Assembly: GCA_964569055.1 (NCBI GenBank)
Contig: CAZMSZ010000073.1
Coordinates: forward strand, 1 to 24,449
Direction: 5' to 3'
Source: JAWLGW01 sp964569055
GTDB taxonomy: Bacteria; Planctomycetota; J058
DNA length: 24,449 nucleotides
Shown here: piece after piece, positions 18,701-24,449 of the stretch
How the letters are laid out: the number at the start of each line of letters is the position of its first letter
Numbering within the stretch: the stretch's first letter is position 1
Notes under the pieces: model-generated
Database searches by the model: none
What the model saw: only the letters and a program-made list of their open reading frames with translations
What the model was told of the DNA's origin: nothing
Position numbers and translations under genes: made by a program

Positions 18701-19197
18701 GCGTCGCTCAGCCCCGCCGCGGCGAGCCGCTGGGCCGCGGTCCCGACCAGCCCGTGCGCGGGCGCGGCGGTCGTGCTCGCGACGGCCTCGGGCGGGAGCG
18801 GCTCCCAGCGCAGCACCAGCGGCCGCGCGCTCCCGCCGCTCCGGGTGAGCTGGCCGGCCGCCTCCCGCTCGCGAGGCGGCGCGAACCGGAGCGACCACTT
18901 GACCGACCCGCCCGCCAGCACGCCCACGGCGCCCTGGTGGGTCCGACCCCGCCAGCTCCCGTCGGGCGCCCGCTCGAGCAGGAACGGCAGCTCGCGGGTT
19001 CCCTCGACCGGGAGCCACACGACCACCTTCCGGGTCGGGTCGGCCGCGCCCGCGCGCTCGACCCGGACCGGCCGCTCGGCGGCCTCGTCGCTGAACCGCA
19101 CCGTGCACCGGGAGCGGGTCCAATCGTCTCGCGCGAAAAGGAGCTGAGGAGCAGCGAGGACGAGCAGCGGCGCGAGCAGCAGCGCGGTCCTGGACAT
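15793..19197 (-). CDS. Secreted endonuclease/exonuclease/phosphatase-Ig-like-TULIP-like fusion protein
   Basis: 1134 residues. A Sec signal peptide (MSRTALLLAPLLVLAAPQLLFA) is followed by a beta-rich N-terminal region (to about 190). An EEP-fold catalytic domain (about 195-548) has all the metal and catalytic motifs in order: WNVGKG (N202), E244, H385, GDFN (D442, N444), IDHVL (D515) and DHGA (D537, H538). A Pro-rich linker, an Ig-like domain (about 570-645, PGFGLFDVTAEDAHGNR) and a long C-terminal region (about 660-1134) of strands and amphipathic helices follow; the last resembles TULIP/BPI-type lipid-binding folds. The EEP group covers nucleases, phosphodiesterases and phospholipid or sphingomyelin phosphatases. 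A lipid-binding partner region would favour a lipid or phosphoester substrate, but this is inference. ATG 19197 has GGGAGGGAG nine bases upstream. A sigma-54-like promoter precedes it. Confidence 0.88.
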   Translation of the reverse strand: MSRTALLLAPLLVLAAPQLLFARDDWTRSRCTVRFSDEAAERPVRVERAGAADPTRKVVVWLPVEGTRELPFLLERAPDGSWRGRTHQGAVGVLAGGSVKWSLRFAPPREREAAGQLTRSGGSARPLVLRWEPLPPEAVASTTAAPAHGLVGTAAQRLAAAGLSDAVPSALRLVPGVGASEAELRANLVREAPGELTLVYWNVGKGEHAHHARPARVGDEEVNALAGNVRVLAALEPDFLVLAEVSKPHAGRPGTLDPTTEAILAAALPGRLLVPSIWEFPLDNNNAIFSRRALLHVGGEERTLGQGGSPATRSWSVPPGAGPSEETALVRTQWLDWTPPELAGDPARAAEYRAKWGGAQSWNTRAHTRIDLVLRGQPVSVFPVHFAMPWLLVEKTAERGGFLVCGLQHHQLYRRGPLEHQAARAHALYRQVPHDRVVILGDFNVPRFPKPNFPPLRLDPDAPGDGSPERQESLAFALLRRGFFDAFEGDRAAFSWPSPAGSDARVQLLPRQLIDHVLHGGGFEVVYRSVFFPRGADHGALAVKLELHPGGRPPRPHPPSPLPAPADADPPRVELLAPAPGATLDARVVRVEGRVFDASPLTLAVAGVPVTPDASGAFAATIPLAPGFGLFDVTAEDAHGNRATRWRSVVGGRLRPADQPVADAVVLRLGPGAFEEAARWASARLAAADLEAALQAKNPLFSRRFERLGLAFDIEVRAERLALARPPRLTLAPAAHGLAVRADVDALTLELTASAAVTLGPMRRTGLRVPLRLSAQAATVSALATARVAGGVARTELEDTAVELRGFSLDFAGLPDFARAWVSAQAARLLRERLAPWALAKVPPALDQVLADAQRRRHGAQLLGREVSASFMLEDVRLDRDGATLRLAAAVGVTGPGGALPLPAGPSGSLHTPGPVPSGPAGADVAISLDDDLLNRVAYAAWRAGALDLRGGPALAAALGAPAWADRVDGAFAAALLGQDAADLPPGTPLELTVRPGAAPVIALAAPDRWTVGLGELEVVLAAAPPGGPARELLRVTAHATLPWQARVGPSGLLEVRLAGRPELRADAEESALDPNRRRGVAALLELTLPEALEALTRRWPALPIPTPSAVEVRGLTLGVEGDDATARGAVRAR

Positions 19198-19248
19198 GGT
19201 TTGGGGCTCCCTCCCAGGCGCGGCCTGCGTCGCGCGGGGGGCCCTGAG

Positions 19249-19264
19249 TGCAAGGGGTGGGCCA
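19249..19264 (-). promoter_or_regulatory. Candidate sigma-54 promoter of the nuclease-fusion gene
   Basis: The minus strand reads TGGCCCA-N4-TTGCA, 10 of 12 matches to TGGCACG-N4-TTGCW, with the invariant GG and GC in exact register. The start point would be near 19238, giving a 40-base leader with the ribosome-binding site. The window encodes a sigma-54 activator with an intact GAFTGA loop, but a link between them is not shown. Confidence 0.5.
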
Positions 19265-19347
19265 CGAGAGCTGCGCTATGCGACCGACGTGGACGAGGCG
19301 ACCGCCGCGCGGATCGGAGGCTCACGATCGAGCGCAGCGCGCGCGGA

Positions 19348-19890
19348 GCAGGAAGGCTCCCTGGGCCTGGGGCTCGCAGGAGCTGTCGCTGGTTGCAGCC
19401 TCCTTGGGCTGAGAAGAGAGGGCAGGAAAGCAGGAAAGACAGGAAAGCAGGAAGGCGCGGCGGGTTTTCGCCTCGTTGGAGCTGTCGCTGGCGGGAGCCT
19501 CCTTCTGCTGGGCTGAGAAGAGAGGGCAGGAAAGCAGGAAAGACAGGAAAGCAGGAAGGGGCCGCGGGTTTTCGCTTCGTTGGAGCTGTCGCTGGGGGGA
19601 GCCTCCTTCGCCTGGGCTGAGAAGAGAGGGCAGGAAAGCAGGAAAGACAGGAAAGCAGGAAGGCGCGNNNNNNNNNNNNNNNNNNNNNNNNNNNNNNNNN
19701 NNNNNNNNNNNNNNNNNNNNNNNNNNNNNNNNNNNNNNNNNNNNNNNNNNNNNNNNNNNNNNNNNNNAGAGGGCAGGAAAGCAGGAAAGACAGGAAAGCA
19801 GGAAGGGGCCGCGGGTTTTCGCCTCGTTGGGGCTGTCGCTGGCGGAAGCCTCCTTCTGCTCGGCTGAGAAGAGAGGGCGGAGAGGCAGGG
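19348..19890. repeat. Tandem array of 104-bp repeats, interrupted by an assembly gap
   Basis: Unit starts (GAGAAGAGAGGGC) lie at 19411, 19515, 19619 and, after the gap, 19762 by phase, with a truncated copy at 19866; each step is exactly 104 bases. A diverged partial copy occupies about 19348-19410. Each unit has a roughly 45-base purine-rich block built from 8-9-base AGGAAAG-type subrepeats, then a GC-rich block containing GTTTTCG and GAGCTGTCGCTGG. Copies differ at a few sites (GCGCGGCGGG versus GGCCGCGGG). The 104-base period is not a multiple of three and rotates the frame, so the array does not encode a repeat protein. It lies in an 882-base gene-free stretch (19198-20079). Confidence 0.93.
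19668..19767. other. Assembly gap (100 N) inside the repeat array
   Basis: Exactly 100 unknown bases with repeat copies on both sides. The gap most likely marks repeat collapse, so the true number of units is probably larger than the four to five seen. Confidence 0.98.
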
Positions 19891-19901
19891 TCGAACGCTT
19901 C

Positions 19902-19921
19902 GCGCGCTGACGTCAGCGCGC
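19902..19921. promoter_or_regulatory. Perfect 20-bp palindrome
   Basis: GCGCGCTGACGTCAGCGCGC is its own reverse complement over all 20 bases, with core TGACGTCA and no spacer. It lies about 160 bases before the gene at 20080. A symmetric site of this kind suits a dimeric DNA-binding protein better than an RNA hairpin. Confidence 0.5.
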
Positions 19922-19934
19922 CTCTGCGTCATCG

Positions 19935-19956
19935 GCGATCTCTGCGCTGAGATCGC
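19935..19956. promoter_or_regulatory. 8-bp inverted repeat with 6-base loop
   Basis: GCGATCTC and GAGATCGC are exact reverse complements around TGCGCT, 14 bases after the 20-bp palindrome. It could be a second operator or a leader hairpin of the downstream gene. No T-run follows on either strand. Confidence 0.4.
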
Positions 19957-20079
19957 TCGGTTGATCGAGTCGAGGACGGTCGCTCCGTACCGTGTAGCTC
20001 CCTGCACTACGTCCCTCCCCCCGACGGCGGCGCGCGGGTCGCGGGGGCGCTATCGTGCTCCGCCCTGGAGGACCGCCCC

Positions 20080-20784
20080 ATGAGCCGCCTGCTCGCAGGT
20101 CCGCGTGACGCGCTGGTCGAGGAGCACCGCTACCGGCTGACCCCGCGCGAGAAGACCAGCTTCCACAACGTCCTCAGCGCCGACGACGTGATCGCCAAGG
20201 ACGGCGCGCGCACCGCGCTCGTCCGGTGTCGCAGCGAGGGGGACGCGGTGACGCTCGAGTTCGAGTTCCCGCTCGCGCGCGGGGTGATCCGCGAGGAGCT
20301 GCGCCTGCGCCACCAGGACGGGCGCCTCTCCTCCGATCGGCTGGTGCGCTCGGTGTTCAACGCCGACGAGCAGCGGGTGCGCCACGAGGAGATCGCGTTC
20401 GCCGACGGCACGATCCCGCTGCCCGAGGCGGCCTACCCCGAGGTGGCCCTGCCGTTCCTGCTGCGCTGGCAGCCGTTCGACGGCAAGACGCGCGATATCT
20501 ACGCCTGGATCAACGACCGGTTCGTGGCGCGGGTCGAGTTCGAGAGCCAGGGGCGCGAGGAGGTCGCGCTCCCCGGCGGGCGGGCGCCGGCGATCAAGAT
20601 GATCATGTACCCGGACTTCAACGACTGGGTGCGGCTCGGCAAGGTGCTCACCAAGCTCGCCCGGCCGTTCATTCCGAAGTACCACATATGGTTCGCGGCC
20701 GAGCCGCCCCACCCGGTGCTGCGGTTCGAGGGGCCGTACGGGCCTCCCGGGGCGCCCGAGATCGTGATGGAGCGGCTCGCCTAA
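20080..20784 (+). CDS. Uncharacterised protein, about 234 residues
   Basis: I do not recognise this with certainty. ATG 20080 has GGAGGA seven bases upstream. It has no signal peptide or membrane helix. The sequence alternates polar and hydrophobic residues, suggesting a beta-rich fold, with a motif-like segment near 165-190 (IKMIMYPDFNDWVRLGKVL) and a C-terminal LRFEGPYGPPGAPEIVMERL. The ending faintly resembles DUF3108-type beta-barrel proteins, which would normally be exported. It is preceded by the palindrome and inverted repeat at 19902-19956, and is probably a single-gene unit. Its TAA shares bases with the TAG of the convergent peptidase gene (CTAA at 20781-20784). Confidence 0.8.
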   Translation: MSRLLAGPRDALVEEHRYRLTPREKTSFHNVLSADDVIAKDGARTALVRCRSEGDAVTLEFEFPLARGVIREELRLRHQDGRLSSDRLVRSVFNADEQRVRHEEIAFADGTIPLPEAAYPEVALPFLLRWQPFDGKTRDIYAWINDRFVARVEFESQGREEVALPGGRAPAIKMIMYPDFNDWVRLGKVLTKLARPFIPKYHIWFAAEPPHPVLRFEGPYGPPGAPEIVMERLA

Positions 20785-22295
20785 TCCAGCGGCTCCAGCG
20801 TCAGCGGGTCGCGCAGCGGGAGCCGCTTGGGCTCGGCGCCGCCGAACACCTCCTTCACGAGCTCCGCCATGCTGGCGCGGCCGCCGAGGTCGCCGGGGGC
20901 GATCTCCTCCCACTTGCCGACCACGAGGACGGCCAGGGCCTTGGGGTCGAGGTGCTCCTTGGCGACGCGCAGCACGTCCTCGGCGGTCACGGCGCGGACC
21001 TCGTCGCGGTAGGCCTTCCACCAGGCGTGGGTCCGGCCGGTGAAGGCGTCGGACATGAACACGCTCAGGGTGGCGGCGGGCGACTCGAACTGCCGGGGGA
21101 AGGTCTCGATCAGCGCGCCCTTGGCGACCTCGAGCTCCTTGGCGTCGACGGGCTCGGTCCGGATCCGCGCCACCTCCTCCACGATCAGCTTCAGCGCCAG
21201 CGCCACGGTCCGGCTCTTGGACTGGAACGAGGCGCGGAACTCGCCCGGGAAGTAGGCGCCCGGGATCATGGCCGCGCCCGCGTCGTAGGCCAGGCCCTCG
21301 TCGGAGCGCACGCGGCGGGTGATCCGGCTGGTGAACCCGCCCTGGCCGAGGATGTGGCTCATGACCATCAGCGCGTGGTAGTCGGGGTCGTCGCGGCGGA
21401 TCCCGCGCATGCCGACGTGGACCTTCCCCTGGGGAATGTCCTTCTCGATCCGGTACACGCCGGGCGCGAGGGCGTGCGTCGGCGCGGGCGGGAGCGGGGC
21501 CTCCTCGCCCACCTCCCAGCCCTCGAGCGCCTTGGTCAGCGCCTCGACCATGGCCTCGACCTCGAAGTCGCCCGAGACGCCGATCACGAGGTTGCCGGGA
21601 TGCACCCAGCGGGCGTGGAACGCGCGCAGCTCGGCCTCGGTGATCGCCTCGAGCGAGGCCTGCGTGACGTCGCGCCCCTTGAAGTGGTCGCGCCCGTAGA
21701 CCAGGGCCGGCCACTCACGGGCGAGGATGTCCCCCGCGTCGTCGTTGCGCTGCTCGAGCCGCTCGAGCACCTCGCTCTTCCAGAGCTCGAACCGGTCGGC
21801 CTGCAGGCGCGGGCGGCGGAGCACGTCGACCAACAGCGCCAGGCTGCGCTCGAGGTTCTGGCTGATCGTGTCGAGCGAGGCGGACAGCTCGTACTCGCCC
21901 GCGCCCGTGCCGAGCTCGGTGGCGAGGAAGTCGAGCTCCTCGTCGAGGGCGGCCGCCTCGAGCTCGCCCGCGCCGCCGCGGCGGAGCATGGCCCCGAGCG
22001 CGCCCGCCAGGCCCTCCTTGCCGGCCGGGTCGAGGTACGAGCCGGCGCGGAACATGAAGCGCACGTCGACCAGCGGGAGCGAGCGGTCGGGGATCAGGAA
22101 CGCGGTCACCCCGCCCGGCAGCTCGTGGCGGTAGCTGGCCGGGTCGGGCGGCTCGAACGCCAGCGGCGGGAACACGATCTCCTCGGGCCGCTTGGGGAGC
22201 GGGCGCGCCTCCTGGGCGTGGGCCGCCAGCGGGGCGAGGGCCAGGGCGAGCGCCAGGCCATAGGCACGGACGAGACGACGGGTGAGGTTCTGCAC
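20781..22295 (-). CDS. M16B peptidase family, inactive subunit
   Basis: 504 residues with a signal peptide (LALALALAPLAAHA/Q). The M16 fold is clear (LPGGVTAFLIPDRSLPLVDVRFMFRAGS, HPGNLVIGVSGDF, GGFTSRITRRVRSDEGLAYDAGA), but the place of the zinc motif reads GLAGALGAMLRRGG, so the HxxEH residues are absent. It carries the Arg and Tyr stretch (RRVRSDEGLAY) that in M16B pairs helps bind substrate. Such subunits work as heterodimers with an HxxEH partner, here the gene immediately upstream. GTG 22295 is 11 bases after that gene's stop, and its GGAGAG site overlaps the stop, indicating coupled translation. The protein is likely periplasmic. The substrate is unknown. Confidence 0.93.
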   Translation of the reverse strand: MQNLTRRLVRAYGLALALALAPLAAHAQEARPLPKRPEEIVFPPLAFEPPDPASYRHELPGGVTAFLIPDRSLPLVDVRFMFRAGSYLDPAGKEGLAGALGAMLRRGGAGELEAAALDEELDFLATELGTGAGEYELSASLDTISQNLERSLALLVDVLRRPRLQADRFELWKSEVLERLEQRNDDAGDILAREWPALVYGRDHFKGRDVTQASLEAITEAELRAFHARWVHPGNLVIGVSGDFEVEAMVEALTKALEGWEVGEEAPLPPAPTHALAPGVYRIEKDIPQGKVHVGMRGIRRDDPDYHALMVMSHILGQGGFTSRITRRVRSDEGLAYDAGAAMIPGAYFPGEFRASFQSKSRTVALALKLIVEEVARIRTEPVDAKELEVAKGALIETFPRQFESPAATLSVFMSDAFTGRTHAWWKAYRDEVRAVTAEDVLRVAKEHLDPKALAVLVVGKWEEIAPGDLGGRASMAELVKEVFGGAEPKRLPLRDPLTLEPLD

Positions 22296-22306
22296 GGCGC
22301 GCTCTC

Positions 22307-24082
22307 CTACTCGCCCTGGGGGGTGTCGGCCTCGGCGGCCTTCTGCAGCTCGGCCAGGCGCTCGCGCCCGCGGCGCAGCAACAGGTCGATCAGCGGCTTC
22401 AGCTCGGCCGGGACCGAGCCCGCCTGCGCCTCGAGCTGCTCGAGCTGCGCGGCCAGGATCGTGGGGTCGGCGATCTGCGCGAGCTGGCCGAGGGCCTGCT
22501 TCGCCATGGCGCGGACCTGCTCGGGCAGCGCCTCCAGCTCCGGATCCGCGGCGGCGACCGGCGCGCCCGCCTTGCGGACGTACGTCGCCACGCTGCGGTT
22601 CTCGGGCGCGAAGTAGGCCTTGGCCACGCGCTGCACGTCCTCGGCGGTGACCGCGAGCAGGGCCTTGGGGGCGGTGTTGATGTAGTCCCAGCGGCCGAGC
22701 GCCTCGTAGTAGCCGAGCTGGATCATGAGGTAGAAGTTGCTCTCCAGCCGGCGGAAGCTGTCGGCGAGCACCCGGTTCTTCACCTTCTGCAGCTCGCGGG
22801 CAGGGACCGGCTCCTCCTGCAGGCGCTTCAGCTCGGCGTAGAACGCCTGCTCGACCTGCTCGGGGGTGGCCTCGCCCTTGCACTCGCCGCTGAACGCGAA
22901 CGCGCCCGCGTACTTGCGCGAGTCCTGCTGGACGGCCGCGCCCGTCGCGACCTCGGCGCCCTCGACCAGCGCCTTGTAGAGCCGGCCGGTGCGCCCGTTC
23001 ATGAGCTCGGCCAGCACCTCGAGCGGGGCCTCGTCGGGGTGGTCGAACGGGACGGTGTGGTAGCGCACCTCGACCTGCGGCGCGGCCTCGCACTCGGCGA
23101 ACAGCCGCTGCTCGGCGCGCTGCGGCTGCTCGAGCGTGACCACCGGCGGCGGGGCCGGGCCGCGCTCGAGCCGGCCGAAGTAGCGGGTGATCAGCGCCTT
23201 GGCCGCGGCGAGCTCGAAGTCGCCCACGATCACGCCCACGAGGTTGTTGGGGCGGTAGTAGGTCTCGAAGTAGTGCTCGGCCTGCTCGGGCGTGTAGCTG
23301 TTGAGGTCGGTGGGCCAGCCGATCACCGGCCAGTGGTAGGGCGAGCTCTGCCAGAACATGGCGTCGAACTGCTCGGCGAAGATCCCGGTCGGCGTCGACT
23401 CGGTGCGCAGGCGGCGCTCCTCGTGGACCACGTCGCGCTCGCTGTAGAACTCGCGGAACACGTGGTCGGCCAGGCGGTCCGACTCCATCCAGGCCCACAG
23501 CTCGAGCTTGTTGCTCGGGAGCCCAATGAAATAGAAGGTCAGGTCGTGGCTCGTGAAGGCGTTCATGCCCGACGCCCCGAGCGACGTGTAGATCGAGTCG
23601 AACTCGTCCTTGACCGTGACCTCGCGCTGCGCGGCCACCAGGTTGGCCAGCTCGGCCCGCAGCGCCTTCATCTCCTCGGTGTCGTGGGCGGGGTCCCAGG
23701 GGTCGGCGATCTCGCCCCGCCGCCAGCGCGGGTACTGCTGCTCGATCACCAGCGCGCGCAGCCGCGCCCGAGTGTCGTGCTGCGCCTTGTTGAGCTCGGC
23801 GTCCTTCTGGGCGTCGCTCGTGCCGATCGTGCGCGTGCCCTTGAACATCATGTGCTCGAAGAAGTGCGACAGCCCGGTGATCCCGGGCCGCTCGTTCACG
23901 CTCCCCACCTTCGCCACCCAGCCCGCCGAGATGCTGTTCGGCTGCGAGGTGCGGGGCAGGAGCAGGAACTTCATCCCGTTGGGGAGCACCAGCTCCTCGG
24001 GGGTGACCTGCTGCGCCGCCGCGGGCGAAGCGAGCAGACCGGCGAGCAGCAGGGCGGGCACGAGGGCGAAGCGAGCGCGCAT
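22307..24082 (-). CDS. M16B zinc metallopeptidase, active subunit
   Basis: 591 residues with a signal peptide (ALVPALLLAGLLASPAAA/Q). The inverted zinc motif HFFEH is at H73, E76, H77, with the distal acidic motif SERDVVHEE near 214-222 (E215 likely the third ligand). The spacing between them is some 60 residues longer than in typical M16 enzymes, because of a charged helical insert (about 90-160). A second M16 domain and a helical C-terminal tail follow. ATG 24082 is chosen over an upstream in-frame ATG at 24133: it has GGAGG just before it and begins the signal peptide. It forms an operon with the inactive partner downstream and should degrade peptides in the periplasm. Confidence 0.94.
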   Translation of the reverse strand: MRARFALVPALLLAGLLASPAAAQQVTPEELVLPNGMKFLLLPRTSQPNSISAGWVAKVGSVNERPGITGLSHFFEHMMFKGTRTIGTSDAQKDAELNKAQHDTRARLRALVIEQQYPRWRRGEIADPWDPAHDTEEMKALRAELANLVAAQREVTVKDEFDSIYTSLGASGMNAFTSHDLTFYFIGLPSNKLELWAWMESDRLADHVFREFYSERDVVHEERRLRTESTPTGIFAEQFDAMFWQSSPYHWPVIGWPTDLNSYTPEQAEHYFETYYRPNNLVGVIVGDFELAAAKALITRYFGRLERGPAPPPVVTLEQPQRAEQRLFAECEAAPQVEVRYHTVPFDHPDEAPLEVLAELMNGRTGRLYKALVEGAEVATGAAVQQDSRKYAGAFAFSGECKGEATPEQVEQAFYAELKRLQEEPVPARELQKVKNRVLADSFRRLESNFYLMIQLGYYEALGRWDYINTAPKALLAVTAEDVQRVAKAYFAPENRSVATYVRKAGAPVAAADPELEALPEQVRAMAKQALGQLAQIADPTILAAQLEQLEAQAGSVPAELKPLIDLLLRRGRERLAELQKAAEADTPQGE

Positions 24083-24143
24083 GGGGCCTCCAGGCGAAGC
24101 GCAGGACGTTACCAGGCGCGGCGGGCGCGGCAAGCACGGGAGC

Positions 24144-24206
24144 GGCTCGCCCGCGGGAACGCGCCGCTCGCCGGCGTCTGCACCGCGGTGGTGCCGTGGG
24201 CGAGCC
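24144..24206. promoter_or_regulatory. 9-bp inverted repeat in peptidase upstream region
   Basis: GGCTCGCCC (24144-24152) and GGGCGAGCC (24198-24206) are exact reverse complements 45 bases apart. They lie in the 159-base gap between the peptidase start and the upstream gene's stop. A terminator or operator role is possible but unsupported. Confidence 0.25.
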
Positions 24207-24241
24207 CGGCTCGGCCCCCAAAGGCTGCTGTGAGGCGCTGC

Positions 24242-24448
24242 TCAGCCGCCCTGGGCGAGCGTCGCCGCGACCGCGGCGCCGAGGCGCTCCTCGGGCGCGC
24301 TCATGGCCTGATCGCAAGCGCGCTCCAGCGCGGCCCGGTCTTCGCAGGAGGCGATCGCGGCGGCGAGGGGCTCGGGCACCGAACCGAGGCGGAGCTGGAG
24401 CATGCGGGCGAGCGTGTCCCGCAGAGCGAGCAGCCTGCCGAGCTCGAT
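24242..24448 (-). CDS. C-terminus of a DUF4351/Rpn-like protein, cut by window edge
   Basis: The last 68 residues of a minus-strand gene that starts beyond the window. The helical ending (LLALRDTLARMLQLRLGSVPEPLAAAIASCEDRAALERACDQAM) resembles the DUF4351-type tail, whose usual form is a leucine-rich helix, then 'RFG-xxPxxLxxxIxxA-x-xxLexxxdxxL'. In that family the tail follows a PD-(D/E)XK nuclease-like domain related to Rpn transposase-like proteins. The catalytic part, if present, is outside the window, so the call rests on a short motif only. Confidence 0.6.
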   Translation of the reverse strand: MELGRLLALRDTLARMLQLRLGSVPEPLAAAIASCEDRAALERACDQAMSAPEERLGAAVAATLAQGG

Positions 24449-24449
24449 C

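Noticed and set aside
19276..20007. Minus-strand open frame through the 104-bp repeats and the gap
   Set aside because: The 104-base period shifts the frame each copy, the same peptide appears in several frames, there is no ribosome-binding site, and it crosses unknown sequence. It is open by composition, not by coding.
20226..22616. Very long plus-strand open frames opposite the M16B genes and similar long frames opposite other genes
   Set aside because: They are Arg/Ala/Gly/Pro-rich shadow frames typical of GC-rich DNA, and clear family matches lie on the other strand.

Overview
The window is very GC-rich (roughly 70% or more by eye), gene-dense, and uses almost only G or C at third codon positions. 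Coding regions overlap or abut, and GTG/TTG starts are common. A MacA/MacB-type tripartite efflux pair, secreted M16B peptidases, a probable lipoprotein and many hybrid sensor kinases indicate a Gram-negative bacterium. A Myxococcota-like or other high-GC delta-type lineage fits best, but this is inferred from gene content only. It is a scaffold with three runs of exactly 100 N (4177-4276, 5358-5457, 19668-19767), which are probably placeholder gaps of unknown true size.

Region 1 (1-3357, +) is a tightly overlapping signalling operon: the C-terminus of a hybrid histidine kinase, a REC-PAS-HisKA-HATPase kinase, a small winged-helix protein, and two tandem ~90-residue three-helix membrane proteins that resemble DUF5985. 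A lone receiver protein (3359-3712, -) runs tail-to-tail into it. Region 2 (3713-5692) is broken by two gaps. It holds the start of an acidic hypothetical protein and an internal piece of a secreted Ig-like/TULIP-like probable lipoprotein.

Region 3 (5693-11390, +) is a second signalling operon: a REC-PAS-sigma54-activator-Fis regulator, a polytopic CHASE-like sensor kinase, a stand-alone receiver, and a REC-HisKA-HATPase kinase. Region 4 (11394-15675, -) holds macB, a macA-like adaptor, a TerB-like protein and a YbaK-type tRNA-editing protein.

Region 5 (15793-20079) holds a 1134-residue secreted protein that joins an endonuclease/exonuclease/phosphatase domain to an Ig-like and a TULIP-like region. 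It is followed by an intergenic stretch with a 104-bp tandem repeat array and two perfect inverted repeats. Region 6 (20080-24449) holds an uncharacterised protein whose stop codon overlaps that of a convergent M16B peptidase pair (active plus inactive subunit), and the C-terminus of a DUF4351/Rpn-like protein at the right edge.

The most interesting points are the kinase-wHTH-DUF5985-pair operon, the nuclease-Ig-TULIP fusion and its domain relative in the same window, two sigma-54-like promoters with correct spacing in front of the ybaK-like and nuclease genes (the window also encodes a sigma-54 activator), and the gap-interrupted 104-bp repeats.
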